This document shows, one piece after another, positions 52,910-61,829 of a DNA stretch of 64,000 nucleotides (positions are counted from its first letter, which is position 1; each line of letters begins with the position of its first letter). The notes below the pieces were generated by a model, which did no database searches, was not told the origin of the DNA, and was given only the letters and a program-made list of their open reading frames with translations. The DNA comes from Leptospira bandrabouensis (lineage in GTDB: Bacteria; Spirochaetota; Leptospiria; Leptospirales; Leptospiraceae), in assembly GCF_004770905.1 (NCBI RefSeq), contig NZ_RQHT01000014.1:1560001-1624000 (forward strand), given 5' to 3'. Both the position numbers and the translations under genes were made by a program.

Positions 52910-53134
52910 TGCCACTTCCTTGTCGTTCAATATAACCCAATTTTTTGGATTTCTCTGATTCGTCTGCCTTTCTTCTTTCGATTTGGGCAAGGATTAGGTT
53001 GGAATTGGCCCGTTTTTATTGCAATTTTGCGCAATGAACTGGTATATCTCATTCCTGAAAAGATTTCAGTTAGAAAATTAGTCGACAATTGTTCGGGATT
53101 GACAAGAGAAAGGAACCACTTTAGAATTTGAAAC

Positions 53135-55147
53135 ATGAAGTATAGAATTTCTTTCTTTGTTCTTTTTTGTTTTTCTCTTCCACTTTTGTCGGAAGAGAAA
53201 CCGGTGTATCTAGCTGCTATGGCGAAAAAAGACATCACTGGTCCGTCTGTGGGTGTTATGTTCTGGGGTTATGCTAGAGAGGACCAAACCGGACTTGGGA
53301 TTCATACAAGACAGTTTGCCCGATCCCTTGTTGTTCGTGATATAAGCTCCAAAAAACTTTTAGCTTATGTGACGGCAGAAGTAGGTGGGATTCCTTTTGA
53401 AATACAAAGAGATGTTGTTAAACGATTACAAACAGAATTAGATCCAACCTTTAACTATGGGAATGTTTTAATCAACGCATCTCACACTCATAGTGGCCCC
53501 GCTGGACATTTTCATTATTCGGAAGTTTCTTTTTATTCCAAAGAGTTTTATTCGGATTCTTATGCTGTCTTAAGGGATGGAATTTATGAGTCCATCAAAG
53601 AAGCATATTTAAAAATGAAACCTGCTGAATTAACAGTAGGGAAAACAATAGTAAATGAGGCTGGTGTCAATCGAAGTCTTTCTGCTTACCTTGCCAATCC
53701 AGAGACAGAGAGAAAATCATATTCTGATAATATTGACCGAGAGATGTTACAACTTACTGTATCGGTTTCTGGCGTACCAATAGGTTTTGTCAACTGGTAT
53801 GGGGTTCATCCTACCAATATTACTTTTGATAATAGACTTATTTCTTCCGACAACAAAGGTATTGCATCATTACTTGCTGAAGCAGAGGCCAAAAAACAAG
53901 GATTAAACGAATATGTTGCTATTTTTGCACAAGCAAATGAAGGTGATGTATCTCCGAATCTTAATTTAAACAATACAGGCCCAGGTAAAGATATTTACGA
54001 TAGTAGTTTTATTATTGGGAAAAGACAATTTATTGCAAGCCAACAAATTTTAAAATCAGAAGGAAAACGTTTGTCAGGTGGTTTGGTATATACTCAAAGA
54101 TTTATTGATATGAGTAAACATCCTGTAAGCAGTGAATTTTCGGGAACGGGTAAAGCGGAAACTACTTGTCCTTCTGCCTATGGCTATTCCTTTGCTGCGG
54201 GTTCTACAGAAGAAGGTGGCGGGCATTGGTTATTCCATGAAGGGATGACAAATAAAAATCGTAGGTTTTACATTGATTGGATCGCAAAATTTATGTTACA
54301 ATCTCCTTCCGACGAACTTAGAGAATGTCAAAACCCCAAAGCTGTTTTGTTTCCTATGGGTGAAACAAAACCAATTCCTAGTTTACCTCAAATACTCCCT
54401 TATGGATTAGCGATGTTAGGTGAACTGACTATTTTGGTATTACCACATGAAGTGACAACTATGTCTAGTCGTAGACTTAAAAATGAAGTTCGATCAGTTT
54501 TAAAAGATAAAACTACGGAAATAGTTTTATCAGGTTTAACGAATGATTTTTCTGGATACATTACTACTCCAGAAGAGTATTCAACACAAAATTATGAAGG
54601 TGGTCATACTTTACATGGCCCTCAGAGTTTGAATGCTTTAAGACAAGAATTTCATAAAATGTCAGTAGAGTTAAAAGACGGAGCTCCTGCGACTCCTCAA
54701 ACAATTAGACCTTTAGATCTTTCGGATCGTATTCATCCTTTAAAGATACCGTTTGCCGATGTTGTTTCAAACAAACCACAGTCTGTAATCCAACCAAGTT
54801 CCGAGTCTTACAAAAAAGGTGAAGTTGTTTCTTGTAGGGTGGCTGCTGCAAATCCTAACGTAGGTTACTCGAAAGTGCCTTCTTATTTATGGGTGGAAAA
54901 ACTAGAAAATGCATCTTGGAAACCGGTTCGTTCCGATGCAGACTACGATACCAAATTCTTCTATCAAAAACGAGGCATTTGGGCCAGAGCAGAAGAAAGC
55001 CTGGATTTAGTTTGGGAAACGTCGCAAGAAACAAAACCGGGTGAATACCGTTTGGTCCACGAAGGATTGTATCTCGGATCCGATGGAAAAAAATCTAATT
55101 ACCGTATTGAATGTCCTAGTTTTCGCATTACGGAACCTGGAATATAA
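53135..55147 (+). CDS. Neutral/alkaline ceramidase
   Basis: 670 residues with a signal peptide (SFFVLFCFSLPLLSEEKP). Ceramidase features: AMAKKDITGPSVGVMFWGYAR, the zinc ligands in NASHTHSGPAG, GVNRSLSAYLANPE (the nucleophile-serine segment, in altered form of NINRSPxAY), VHPTNI, and the C-terminal immunoglobulin-like domain. It hydrolyses ceramide to sphingosine and fatty acid outside the cytoplasm. Leptospires are not known for ceramide synthesis, so the substrate may come from the environment or hosts. Next downstream is a GT-C-like membrane protein. Confidence 0.93.
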   Translation: MKYRISFFVLFCFSLPLLSEEKPVYLAAMAKKDITGPSVGVMFWGYAREDQTGLGIHTRQFARSLVVRDISSKKLLAYVTAEVGGIPFEIQRDVVKRLQTELDPTFNYGNVLINASHTHSGPAGHFHYSEVSFYSKEFYSDSYAVLRDGIYESIKEAYLKMKPAELTVGKTIVNEAGVNRSLSAYLANPETERKSYSDNIDREMLQLTVSVSGVPIGFVNWYGVHPTNITFDNRLISSDNKGIASLLAEAEAKKQGLNEYVAIFAQANEGDVSPNLNLNNTGPGKDIYDSSFIIGKRQFIASQQILKSEGKRLSGGLVYTQRFIDMSKHPVSSEFSGTGKAETTCPSAYGYSFAAGSTEEGGGHWLFHEGMTNKNRRFYIDWIAKFMLQSPSDELRECQNPKAVLFPMGETKPIPSLPQILPYGLAMLGELTILVLPHEVTTMSSRRLKNEVRSVLKDKTTEIVLSGLTNDFSGYITTPEEYSTQNYEGGHTLHGPQSLNALRQEFHKMSVELKDGAPATPQTIRPLDLSDRIHPLKIPFADVVSNKPQSVIQPSSESYKKGEVVSCRVAAANPNVGYSKVPSYLWVEKLENASWKPVRSDADYDTKFFYQKRGIWARAEESLDLVWETSQETKPGEYRLVHEGLYLGSDGKKSNYRIECPSFRITEPGI

Positions 55148-55183
55148 GATTGCAAAATCACCAAGATCCATATCCTTTTTTAT

Positions 55184-57568
55184 ATGGATCTACTATTGTC
55201 TCGCCGAGTTCTATGGGCCAAATCTTTTGCCTATGGGCTCGGTTCTTTAGTTTTGCTATCACTTCCAATAAAGTTCTGGTATTTGTTTTCAGGGCAAACA
55301 TTGAGCGGATGGGATACTCCGGGTCATATTGTTCTAGCTAAGGAATTCGCAAAACTGATCCAAACCGGTTCTGCGGCTGGTTGGTCGGATGTTTGGTTTG
55401 GTGGATTTCCTATTTTTTACTTTTATCCACCATTTTATTATCTTTTTGTATATTCTCTGCATTTATTGCTTTCGATTAATATTGAATCTGCATTTTCAAT
55501 ATCAGTATTTATAACCATTTTATTATTATTTACTGCTATATATTCATTTGCAAAACAATTTTTGTGGTCCATTTATCCGAAATATGTTCGGGTTATTTTG
55601 GGACTTTCTTCAGTTTTATTTTATTTTAATTATGCAGGTGAAGGACTTCAAGGAACAAGTATAGTTGGAATAGTTGAAGGCACTGTTATTTCAAGCTTCG
55701 CACACTCATTGATTTTATTTGCACTTGTTTCGTTAGATAAATATAGAAAAAAAATATACATTCCTTATTTGGTTTTATTTGTTGGGTTAACATCCATTAT
55801 TTTCTATACTCATCTATTAAGTTCTGTATTCTATAGCCTAATGTTATTGATTTATTGTTTTGAATACCGGCATTTTTTCTTCCAAAATATAAAAGTATTT
55901 AGTTTTGCATTGCTAAGTGTTTTATTTCTCATATCCCCGGTTGTTTATAACTATGTTTGTTTTTCGGAATATACTAGTGGTGTTTTTTACGGATACTCTT
56001 ATCCCCCATTGTTATCTATTTTAGGCAAAGATGTATATGATTCTGCATTAAGAGCTTATTCAAATGGGGAGAATTTAACTCTTGTATACATTGTCGAATT
56101 ATTTAGTTCAGGAAGGTGGTTGTCATTAGCTGCGATTGCTCTTTTGATTTTTCACTTTAGGAAATTCCATTCTTCACCAAGAAGTAAATTTATTTCTACA
56201 ATACTTTTAGTATTTTTTTGGTTATCACTTGATTATTCTCTTGGATACATTTTCCCAAACCTTAAAATCCATAATTATCGCGCTTTCGATTGTTTTTTTA
56301 TTTCATTCTCTATTTTATTCTCATTAAGTATTCGCACCATAGCTGGAAACGGGAAAAACCGACTTCCTTTTTTTCCAACAATCTTTATTGTATTGATGAT
56401 AGAATTTTATATTTTTATAAATTTTAATCCAACTAAATACCAAGAATATCGATCCCCTATTTGGCACAGTGCTAGATCATCTGAGGAACTAAAGTTATAT
56501 CAGAAGTTAGCTGATCGTTTATCGTCTCTTCCAAAAGGAACATTGGTCCAGCCGGAAATTATAAGATCTAAATCAATGTTCGGGACTCCTCATTTTTGGT
56601 TACCACTTCTTTATGAGGCAGGAGTGCGCAATAATCTAGGACTAACTGTTGAATCTTCCTATTATTCTACACTTGTTTTCAATTGGCAAGAGTTTGGATT
56701 CGCAAATAGCTTTCGTTGGGGTACTGATGTGGATTGGAGGGAAAATCTAATATTGCATGCGAAAAGAAATCCAGATTCTGGATATTATCTAGACTTTTTA
56801 CTTCGCTCGGGCGTGACTCACCTAGTTGGATATAGTCCTCAATTCCATGAATATATCGACTTACATAAACAGCGTTTGGAAATCATTGGCAGCGAATATC
56901 CATTCTTTATTACTAAGATTCTACCCAACGCTAATCTTAAGTCGATAAAACCAATTGGTTTAATTCATACAGAACTATTGAATTCACAATCTGAATATAG
57001 GTATCGCGATTTTTTAAAAATAAGCAATCTACTTCAAATGTATTTAGTCAATTTAGGATATCATACAAAAGTTCTTAAGATTACTAAGAAACAATTGGAT
57101 CAGTTTGAAACAATTGTACCTTCTTTTTCAGCATTTATTTTAATCAGTAAAGAAGGTGGATTAGGGGATGAATCTTGGAATCAGAATTTAAAAAGTAAAA
57201 AAATACCTTCAGCAATAATTCGCGAATCGCAATTACTTTTAGATAATCAATCCCTTCCTATTCAGACTCTATCTGAACTTTTAGAATCAACTATAGAAAT
57301 TCCGAAGTCAGCATTAAGTCAAAGTATGCCTCAATCTTATTTTGAAGAAAGAAAATCAGACCTTGGGGAACTTCTACTGGACGATACCGGTAAAGAGTAT
57401 CTTTTTGTGACCGAGGAAAATGGTAAATATTCAGATGGAATGTTCGCCAGTTTGCCAAGTTTAACAGGAAAAATTTATCTTTGGGGTATGATAATCTCTT
57501 TTGTGTTTTTATTGAGCGGTGTGTTTTTAACAAAAATTCCATATTTTTCATTTTCAAAAACTAAATGA
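55184..57568 (+). CDS. Large polytopic membrane protein, GT-C/PTPS-related type
   Basis: 794 residues with about ten or more transmembrane helices. The first extracytoplasmic loop carries GWDTPGHIVLAKEFAKLIQTG and DVWFGGFPIFYFYPPFYYL, a pattern of the 6-pyruvoyl-tetrahydropterin synthase-related membrane domain and other GT-C glycosyltransferases, where loop acids contact a lipid-linked donor. The C-terminal about 350 residues are largely soluble. Its last 94 bases overlap the 3' end of the opposite-strand membrane protein gene. Confidence 0.75.
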   Translation: MDLLLSRRVLWAKSFAYGLGSLVLLSLPIKFWYLFSGQTLSGWDTPGHIVLAKEFAKLIQTGSAAGWSDVWFGGFPIFYFYPPFYYLFVYSLHLLLSINIESAFSISVFITILLLFTAIYSFAKQFLWSIYPKYVRVILGLSSVLFYFNYAGEGLQGTSIVGIVEGTVISSFAHSLILFALVSLDKYRKKIYIPYLVLFVGLTSIIFYTHLLSSVFYSLMLLIYCFEYRHFFFQNIKVFSFALLSVLFLISPVVYNYVCFSEYTSGVFYGYSYPPLLSILGKDVYDSALRAYSNGENLTLVYIVELFSSGRWLSLAAIALLIFHFRKFHSSPRSKFISTILLVFFWLSLDYSLGYIFPNLKIHNYRAFDCFFISFSILFSLSIRTIAGNGKNRLPFFPTIFIVLMIEFYIFINFNPTKYQEYRSPIWHSARSSEELKLYQKLADRLSSLPKGTLVQPEIIRSKSMFGTPHFWLPLLYEAGVRNNLGLTVESSYYSTLVFNWQEFGFANSFRWGTDVDWRENLILHAKRNPDSGYYLDFLLRSGVTHLVGYSPQFHEYIDLHKQRLEIIGSEYPFFITKILPNANLKSIKPIGLIHTELLNSQSEYRYRDFLKISNLLQMYLVNLGYHTKVLKITKKQLDQFETIVPSFSAFILISKEGGLGDESWNQNLKSKKIPSAIIRESQLLLDNQSLPIQTLSELLESTIEIPKSALSQSMPQSYFEERKSDLGELLLDDTGKEYLFVTEENGKYSDGMFASLPSLTGKIYLWGMIISFVFLLSGVFLTKIPYFSFSKTK

Positions 57569-58920
57569 TATTCTGAAGAAACTTTTTTAAATTCACTATA
57601 TGCGAAGTTATAATAGAATTTATTAATTACGACTGTTTCGTAATTGAGAATTTTGGGAATTTGTTGAAAACCTGGAATAATACCTTCGAAAAACGCTTTT
57701 TGAGAAAAATATTGATCTTCGCTAAAAGACCATGCATAAAGGGGATTAAGTCCGAAGAGATAGCGATATTCTGGTAGTTTGAATGTAAAATAAGGATAGT
57801 CTGCCCAAGAAAGGAAGATTCGTTCACCTTGTGGAATATTAAATTTTATCCATTGAGTTACTATATAACCATACTTTGTCTCAGATGATCGAAATTGTTG
57901 ATTCATCTTTTCGTAAGCAATGGGAAATTGAATTACAAATAATATAAGAGCCGTTAGGATTTGATTTTTTTTGGAAAGCGTTGTATTAAGAAAAATGAAT
58001 ATGTAAAACATTAACCAACTTATTTCGAAGACTCTTAATGATGCACCTGTAAATATCAAACAGACTATTCCCAAAAATAAAAAAACGAAACTTCTTGGAT
58101 GGAAATTGTAATGAGTTTTGTTGCTAAAACTTAGGAGTAATAAAGGAAGAATTGGCAAAAAACCTAAAATTAAAATGTCCCTAGTTGGTGGAAGCCACTC
58201 TGCAATTGCCTCAACACCGGGTGGAGGAAAAGATTGGATAATTAGTTCAATAAAATAACCTTTAAATTGATAAGGAAATGATGGGTGAATGACAAGACCG
58301 GTAAACATTCCCATGGAAGATGTAAAAAATAGTCGAGTGTTCGCACTGCTTCTTTCCAAGATTACTATAAATAATCCAGTGAAAAATAAAAAAGGAAATC
58401 CGCTATAAGACCAAGTAGCCAGAAATGACAATAAGAAGATCCATTTATTATATTTCAAGTCCCAGATACGCAATGATAAAAGATAAAATGAAAAGAATAA
58501 TAAGTTCCCTCTTCCAAATAACATTCTTCCTGTGAATAAAACTGACCCTAAAATAAAAAAAATAACTATGAAATAAGGAGATAGTGAAGGTGCTTCTTTT
58601 CGAAAATAGGATGTTAGCTGGTATAGGAGCAATGAAATTGAAAATAGAATGAATAATTTAATTTTGATTGTTTCTTCTGTGGGAAGAAAGAGAAAAGGGA
58701 TCATTGTGAGATGAAAAAGAAAATGGTAATCCGTAAATTCTCTAGATTGGATTCCTATCTCGGGCCAAGGCAGTTTTGAGACTAAACCTTCTTTTAGATA
58801 AAGTTTGGTGACAGCAAAATGATAAAAAATATCGGCATCGGGAATACCTGAGAATGCGAAAAGTAAAATTGCGTAAAGTGTAATTCCAAGGAAAATAGCC
58901 TTGTTAAAGTTTGATAACAC
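57475..58920 (-). CDS. Polytopic membrane protein, GT-C-like
   Basis: 481 residues with about eleven transmembrane helices. The first loop has GIPDADIFYHFAVTKLYLKEGLV and SREFTDYHFLFHL, acidic/His-rich positions that resemble the GT-C catalytic loop. The C-terminus has a short periplasmic domain (YGYIVTQWIKFNIPQGERIFL, YLFGLNPLYAW). Family not certain. The final 94 bases overlap the plus-strand gene tail to tail. It is 17 bases downstream of the beta-propeller lipoprotein gene. Confidence 0.7.
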   Translation of the reverse strand: MLSNFNKAIFLGITLYAILLFAFSGIPDADIFYHFAVTKLYLKEGLVSKLPWPEIGIQSREFTDYHFLFHLTMIPFLFLPTEETIKIKLFILFSISLLLYQLTSYFRKEAPSLSPYFIVIFFILGSVLFTGRMLFGRGNLLFFSFYLLSLRIWDLKYNKWIFLLSFLATWSYSGFPFLFFTGLFIVILERSSANTRLFFTSSMGMFTGLVIHPSFPYQFKGYFIELIIQSFPPPGVEAIAEWLPPTRDILILGFLPILPLLLLSFSNKTHYNFHPRSFVFLFLGIVCLIFTGASLRVFEISWLMFYIFIFLNTTLSKKNQILTALILFVIQFPIAYEKMNQQFRSSETKYGYIVTQWIKFNIPQGERIFLSWADYPYFTFKLPEYRYLFGLNPLYAWSFSEDQYFSQKAFFEGIIPGFQQIPKILNYETVVINKFYYNFAYSEFKKVSSEYHLVFENEKYGIFVKNTPLNKNTKEIIIPQR

Positions 58921-58937
58921 AGATTAAATGCGTGATA

Positions 58938-60245
58938 TTATCTAAAATATTTGGGAATTGACTTAAGATCTTTTGCAATGAATTCCCCTGACATATTGCT
59001 AAATGTAATAGGAGAGTTAACACCTCTTGCTAATGTTCCATTTTGTGAAAACTGGAAATATTCCATTTGATATTTATTGGTAGAACCTCCAGTATCAGAA
59101 ACTAGATAAATAAACTTGCCACTCCGGTCCCAATCTAGGTGTTTTGGCGAGTTACCAACACTTAACTTTTGATCTGTAGGAATTAGATTTCCAGTATTTG
59201 CATCTATTGCCAATAGACGTATGTAAAATGTTCCTCCAGATGAATATAAAAAAGCCGCATACTTTCCATTTGGTTCCAAAACCATATTTGTAGAATTATT
59301 ATCTGCCGGTGCTGGTGCGGTGTATGCTGGGTCTGGAGAAAATGGAGAGTTTGGTAATATTTGCATATTGCCATTAGCGTCATACCTATATCCATAAATT
59401 GGATTAGATGAATTCGTTGAAGTCATATACAAAAGTCGGTCAGTTTCAGATATGCACAAATTATTGTTAGTCGAAGGGTTATCAGGTTGTGTGTAAGGAT
59501 TTCCACCAACAGGAGCAACTATGTCTGCACTTGTTTTCTTGTGCACATAGATTCCCATAGGTGAGCCAAGGGAGTTGGCAGTAAAGATAATTCCATCTAA
59601 ATTACTTGTTCGAATCGAGGAAGGAGAACATCCTACAGCGAAAGGATAATTTCCGGTGTTATTTAAGCTGATATAACCCGAACTAATATCTCTTGTGGAA
59701 CGGTTGATTGTATGCGGACTTGTTAAAGTGTTGGAAGAATACATCGTTGTTCCATCTATACTAAATGTAGCGGTAGATGGAGCACCAAATCCATATTTAT
59801 CTTGGACCATTGTCAACGAGCGGTCCACTCCTAATTTGTGAACTACAACTCGATCGCTGGCCGGACCAGTAAAGGTAATGATATCCTGCGATGTTGGAGG
59901 TATTGATATTCTTATAGGCTGGCATCCAGGAAATGCTGATGTAACCGCCGGTCTAACATCACTCACGAAATCTGAAGTCAATCCAGAATCTGGGTCAACT
60001 CTGTACACTCTGAGACCTGCTTCATAAGGGATGGTTCCTTTGTAAACTAGTAGAGCCAGAGAATCAGGTACCACCTTTTCACGTAATAGGTATTTTACGA
60101 ATTCTGCAAGGATCGATCGTTTGACAAATTCATCCGAGAAAGGATCACTCGGATTGTTTAAGTCAGCCATATTACATCGAGATACCAGAATGAAAATCAA
60201 GGAGGTTGTGACAGTTCTTTTAAAAAACCGAGGTAGAAACTTCAT
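58938..60245 (-). CDS. Beta-propeller (lactonase/YncE-like) lipoprotein
   Basis: 435 residues with a lipobox ILVSRC (Cys about 24). The mature protein, after a helical stretch, has repeated blades with the patterns SIDGTTMYSSNTLT, SETDRLLYMTSTNSSNP, EPNGKYAAFLYSSGG and DRSGKFIYLVSDTGG, typical of seven-bladed 6-phosphogluconolactonase/YncE-like propellers. Catalytic residues cannot be assigned. A promoter (TTGACA-16-AAAATA equivalent) lies at 60319-60346 on the minus strand. Confidence 0.85.
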   Translation of the reverse strand: MKFLPRFFKRTVTTSLIFILVSRCNMADLNNPSDPFSDEFVKRSILAEFVKYLLREKVVPDSLALLVYKGTIPYEAGLRVYRVDPDSGLTSDFVSDVRPAVTSAFPGCQPIRISIPPTSQDIITFTGPASDRVVVHKLGVDRSLTMVQDKYGFGAPSTATFSIDGTTMYSSNTLTSPHTINRSTRDISSGYISLNNTGNYPFAVGCSPSSIRTSNLDGIIFTANSLGSPMGIYVHKKTSADIVAPVGGNPYTQPDNPSTNNNLCISETDRLLYMTSTNSSNPIYGYRYDANGNMQILPNSPFSPDPAYTAPAPADNNSTNMVLEPNGKYAAFLYSSGGTFYIRLLAIDANTGNLIPTDQKLSVGNSPKHLDWDRSGKFIYLVSDTGGSTNKYQMEYFQFSQNGTLARGVNSPITFSNMSGEFIAKDLKSIPKYFR

Positions 60246-60318
60246 GAAATCCCTCTGTGAAAGTTAGGTATTTATCTCAATATTTGCTATTGAAGCAATT
60301 TATTGACTGATTAAATTC

Positions 60319-60346
60319 AAAATACTTCACTCTATTTCTTTGTCAA
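60319..60346 (-). promoter_or_regulatory. Promoter of the propeller lipoprotein gene
   Basis: On the minus strand TTGACA (60346-60341), a 16-base spacer and TATTTT (60324-60319), about 75 bases upstream of the start. Confidence 0.55.
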
Positions 60347-60376
60347 TCCTGATTACTGACCGTACAAAATGAATTT

Positions 60377-60404
60377 TTGACTAAATAGAAAATTCGATTA
60401 GAAT
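60377..60404 (+). promoter_or_regulatory. Promoter of the SDR gene
   Basis: TTGACT (60377-60382), a 16-base spacer and TAGAAT (60399-60404), nearly consensus, about 98 bases upstream of the SDR start; it is divergent from the lipoprotein promoter. Confidence 0.5.
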
Positions 60405-60501
60405 GTCTTTGAAGTCTTAATTATGTTGAAAAACAAGTTGTGGGAATTTAGTATTCGTTCGAAATCATAGCAAAAGAGAACAAGGGATTGAGGTGTGCCG
60501 T

Positions 60502-61305
60502 ATGAATCAATTTTATAAAGACGAATGGGTTTGGATTACGGGAGCTTCCTCTGGAATTGGAAAAGAGCTAGTGATACAAGCTTATAAACAAAATGCAAAG
60601 GTGTTACTTGCTTCCCGAAAAGTTAAAGATTTAGAAGCAATTGCCAAAGAACTCCACTTAGAAAAAGGGCGATATGCCGTAGAGAAATTAGATTTAGAAG
60701 ATTATAAATCTGCCGGCGCCTTCGCCAAACGTTGTTTACAGAATTATGGTATTCCCAAGGTAGTCATTCACAACGGTGGAATCAGCCAACGTTCCTTAAC
60801 AAAAGAAACTGATTTAGTTACGCTAGAAAAAATTATGAATACCAATTTTTATGGTGCCGCAGAAATGACCCGAACTATGATTCCACAAATATTAGGGAAA
60901 AAGGAAGTCCATTTTGCAGTTATCTCTAGTGTTGCAGGAAAAATTGGTAGCCCACTTAGGTCAGCTTATTCTGCCTCCAAATTCGCGTTAGTTGGTTTTT
61001 TTCATTCTTTACGATCGGAAGAGGAAAAGTCTGGAATATTTGTAACAATGGTTTATCCAGGTTTTATCCAAACTAATATTTCAAAAAATGCTTTGCAGGG
61101 AGACGGATCTTCTACTGGAACTATGGATTCTGTCATTGCTGCTGGTTTGCCTGTGCAGCTCTGTGCACATAGGATTTTACATGCCATCGCTAATAAACAA
61201 AGGGAAGTTGTGATCGCAGGTATCAAAGAAAAATTTGGATTAGCTTTGCAAATGGTTTACCCATCGTTATTTTTCAAAATGATTCAAAAAGCAAAGGTTA
61301 GGTAA
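60502..61305 (+). CDS. Short-chain dehydrogenase/reductase
   Basis: 267 residues. Rossmann cofactor motif WITGASSGIGKE, VLLASRKVKD, NNAG-equivalent VIHNGGIS, catalytic Ser in AVISSVAG, and YSASKFALVGF carrying the catalytic Tyr and Lys. This is a classical SDR with NADP preference suggested by ASRK. ATG 60502 has GAGGTG eight bases upstream; GTG 60493 is less likely. The next gene starts six bases after its stop. Confidence 0.95.
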   Translation: MNQFYKDEWVWITGASSGIGKELVIQAYKQNAKVLLASRKVKDLEAIAKELHLEKGRYAVEKLDLEDYKSAGAFAKRCLQNYGIPKVVIHNGGISQRSLTKETDLVTLEKIMNTNFYGAAEMTRTMIPQILGKKEVHFAVISSVAGKIGSPLRSAYSASKFALVGFFHSLRSEEEKSGIFVTMVYPGFIQTNISKNALQGDGSSTGTMDSVIAAGLPVQLCAHRILHAIANKQREVVIAGIKEKFGLALQMVYPSLFFKMIQKAKVR

Positions 61306-61311
61306 AAGATA

Positions 61312-61737
61312 ATGCGTTTGAAGAGTTTATTGTTTGTTCTTGGAATAATTCTAGTTTTTGGATTAGGACTTTTTGCAGAAACTCCTGTTTTAAATTATAA
61401 AACGAAAACAAGTTCGAATGAAAAGGAACGTACTTATCTGTTAGATCTTTTACGCACAAAACTTTCGAATGAGTTTAAACAAGAATTTATATTTGTGGTA
61501 GAACATTTTAAAGTTTCTGGCGATTATGCTTGGTTTCGTGGAACGACCCAGAGAAAGGATGGGAAAGAAATTTCGTTTTCTGAAGAAATGGCCTATGATT
61601 GTTGCCATGTGGAAGCATTATTCAAAAAAACAAACGGAAAATGGCAAATTTCGGAATCTGCTGCATTTAGTACAGATGTTTGGTGGGATGGAATCCAATC
61701 ACGGTACCCAAAGGCATCGAGAGAGATCTTTCAGTAA
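61312..61737 (+). CDS. Exported protein of unknown function
   Basis: 141 residues with a signal peptide (LLFVLGIILVFGLGLFAE). The mature part includes FVVEHFKVSGDYAWFRGTTQRKDGKE, DCCHVEALFKKTNGKWQISES and FSTDVWWDGIQSRYPKASREIF, with two adjacent Cys that may bind or form a disulfide. It resembles small secreted leptospiral proteins with an NTF2/SnoaL-like pattern. Transcriptionally linked to the SDR gene. Confidence 0.75.
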   Translation: MRLKSLLFVLGIILVFGLGLFAETPVLNYKTKTSSNEKERTYLLDLLRTKLSNEFKQEFIFVVEHFKVSGDYAWFRGTTQRKDGKEISFSEEMAYDCCHVEALFKKTNGKWQISESAAFSTDVWWDGIQSRYPKASREIFQ

Positions 61738-61829
61738 GATCTCGCGGTAACTTAGATTCGTTGCAATTATTTTCAGAAATAAATTGATATTTTGATAGAA
61801 TCTCCATTTGGTCGTTGTTTGATTGGAGT

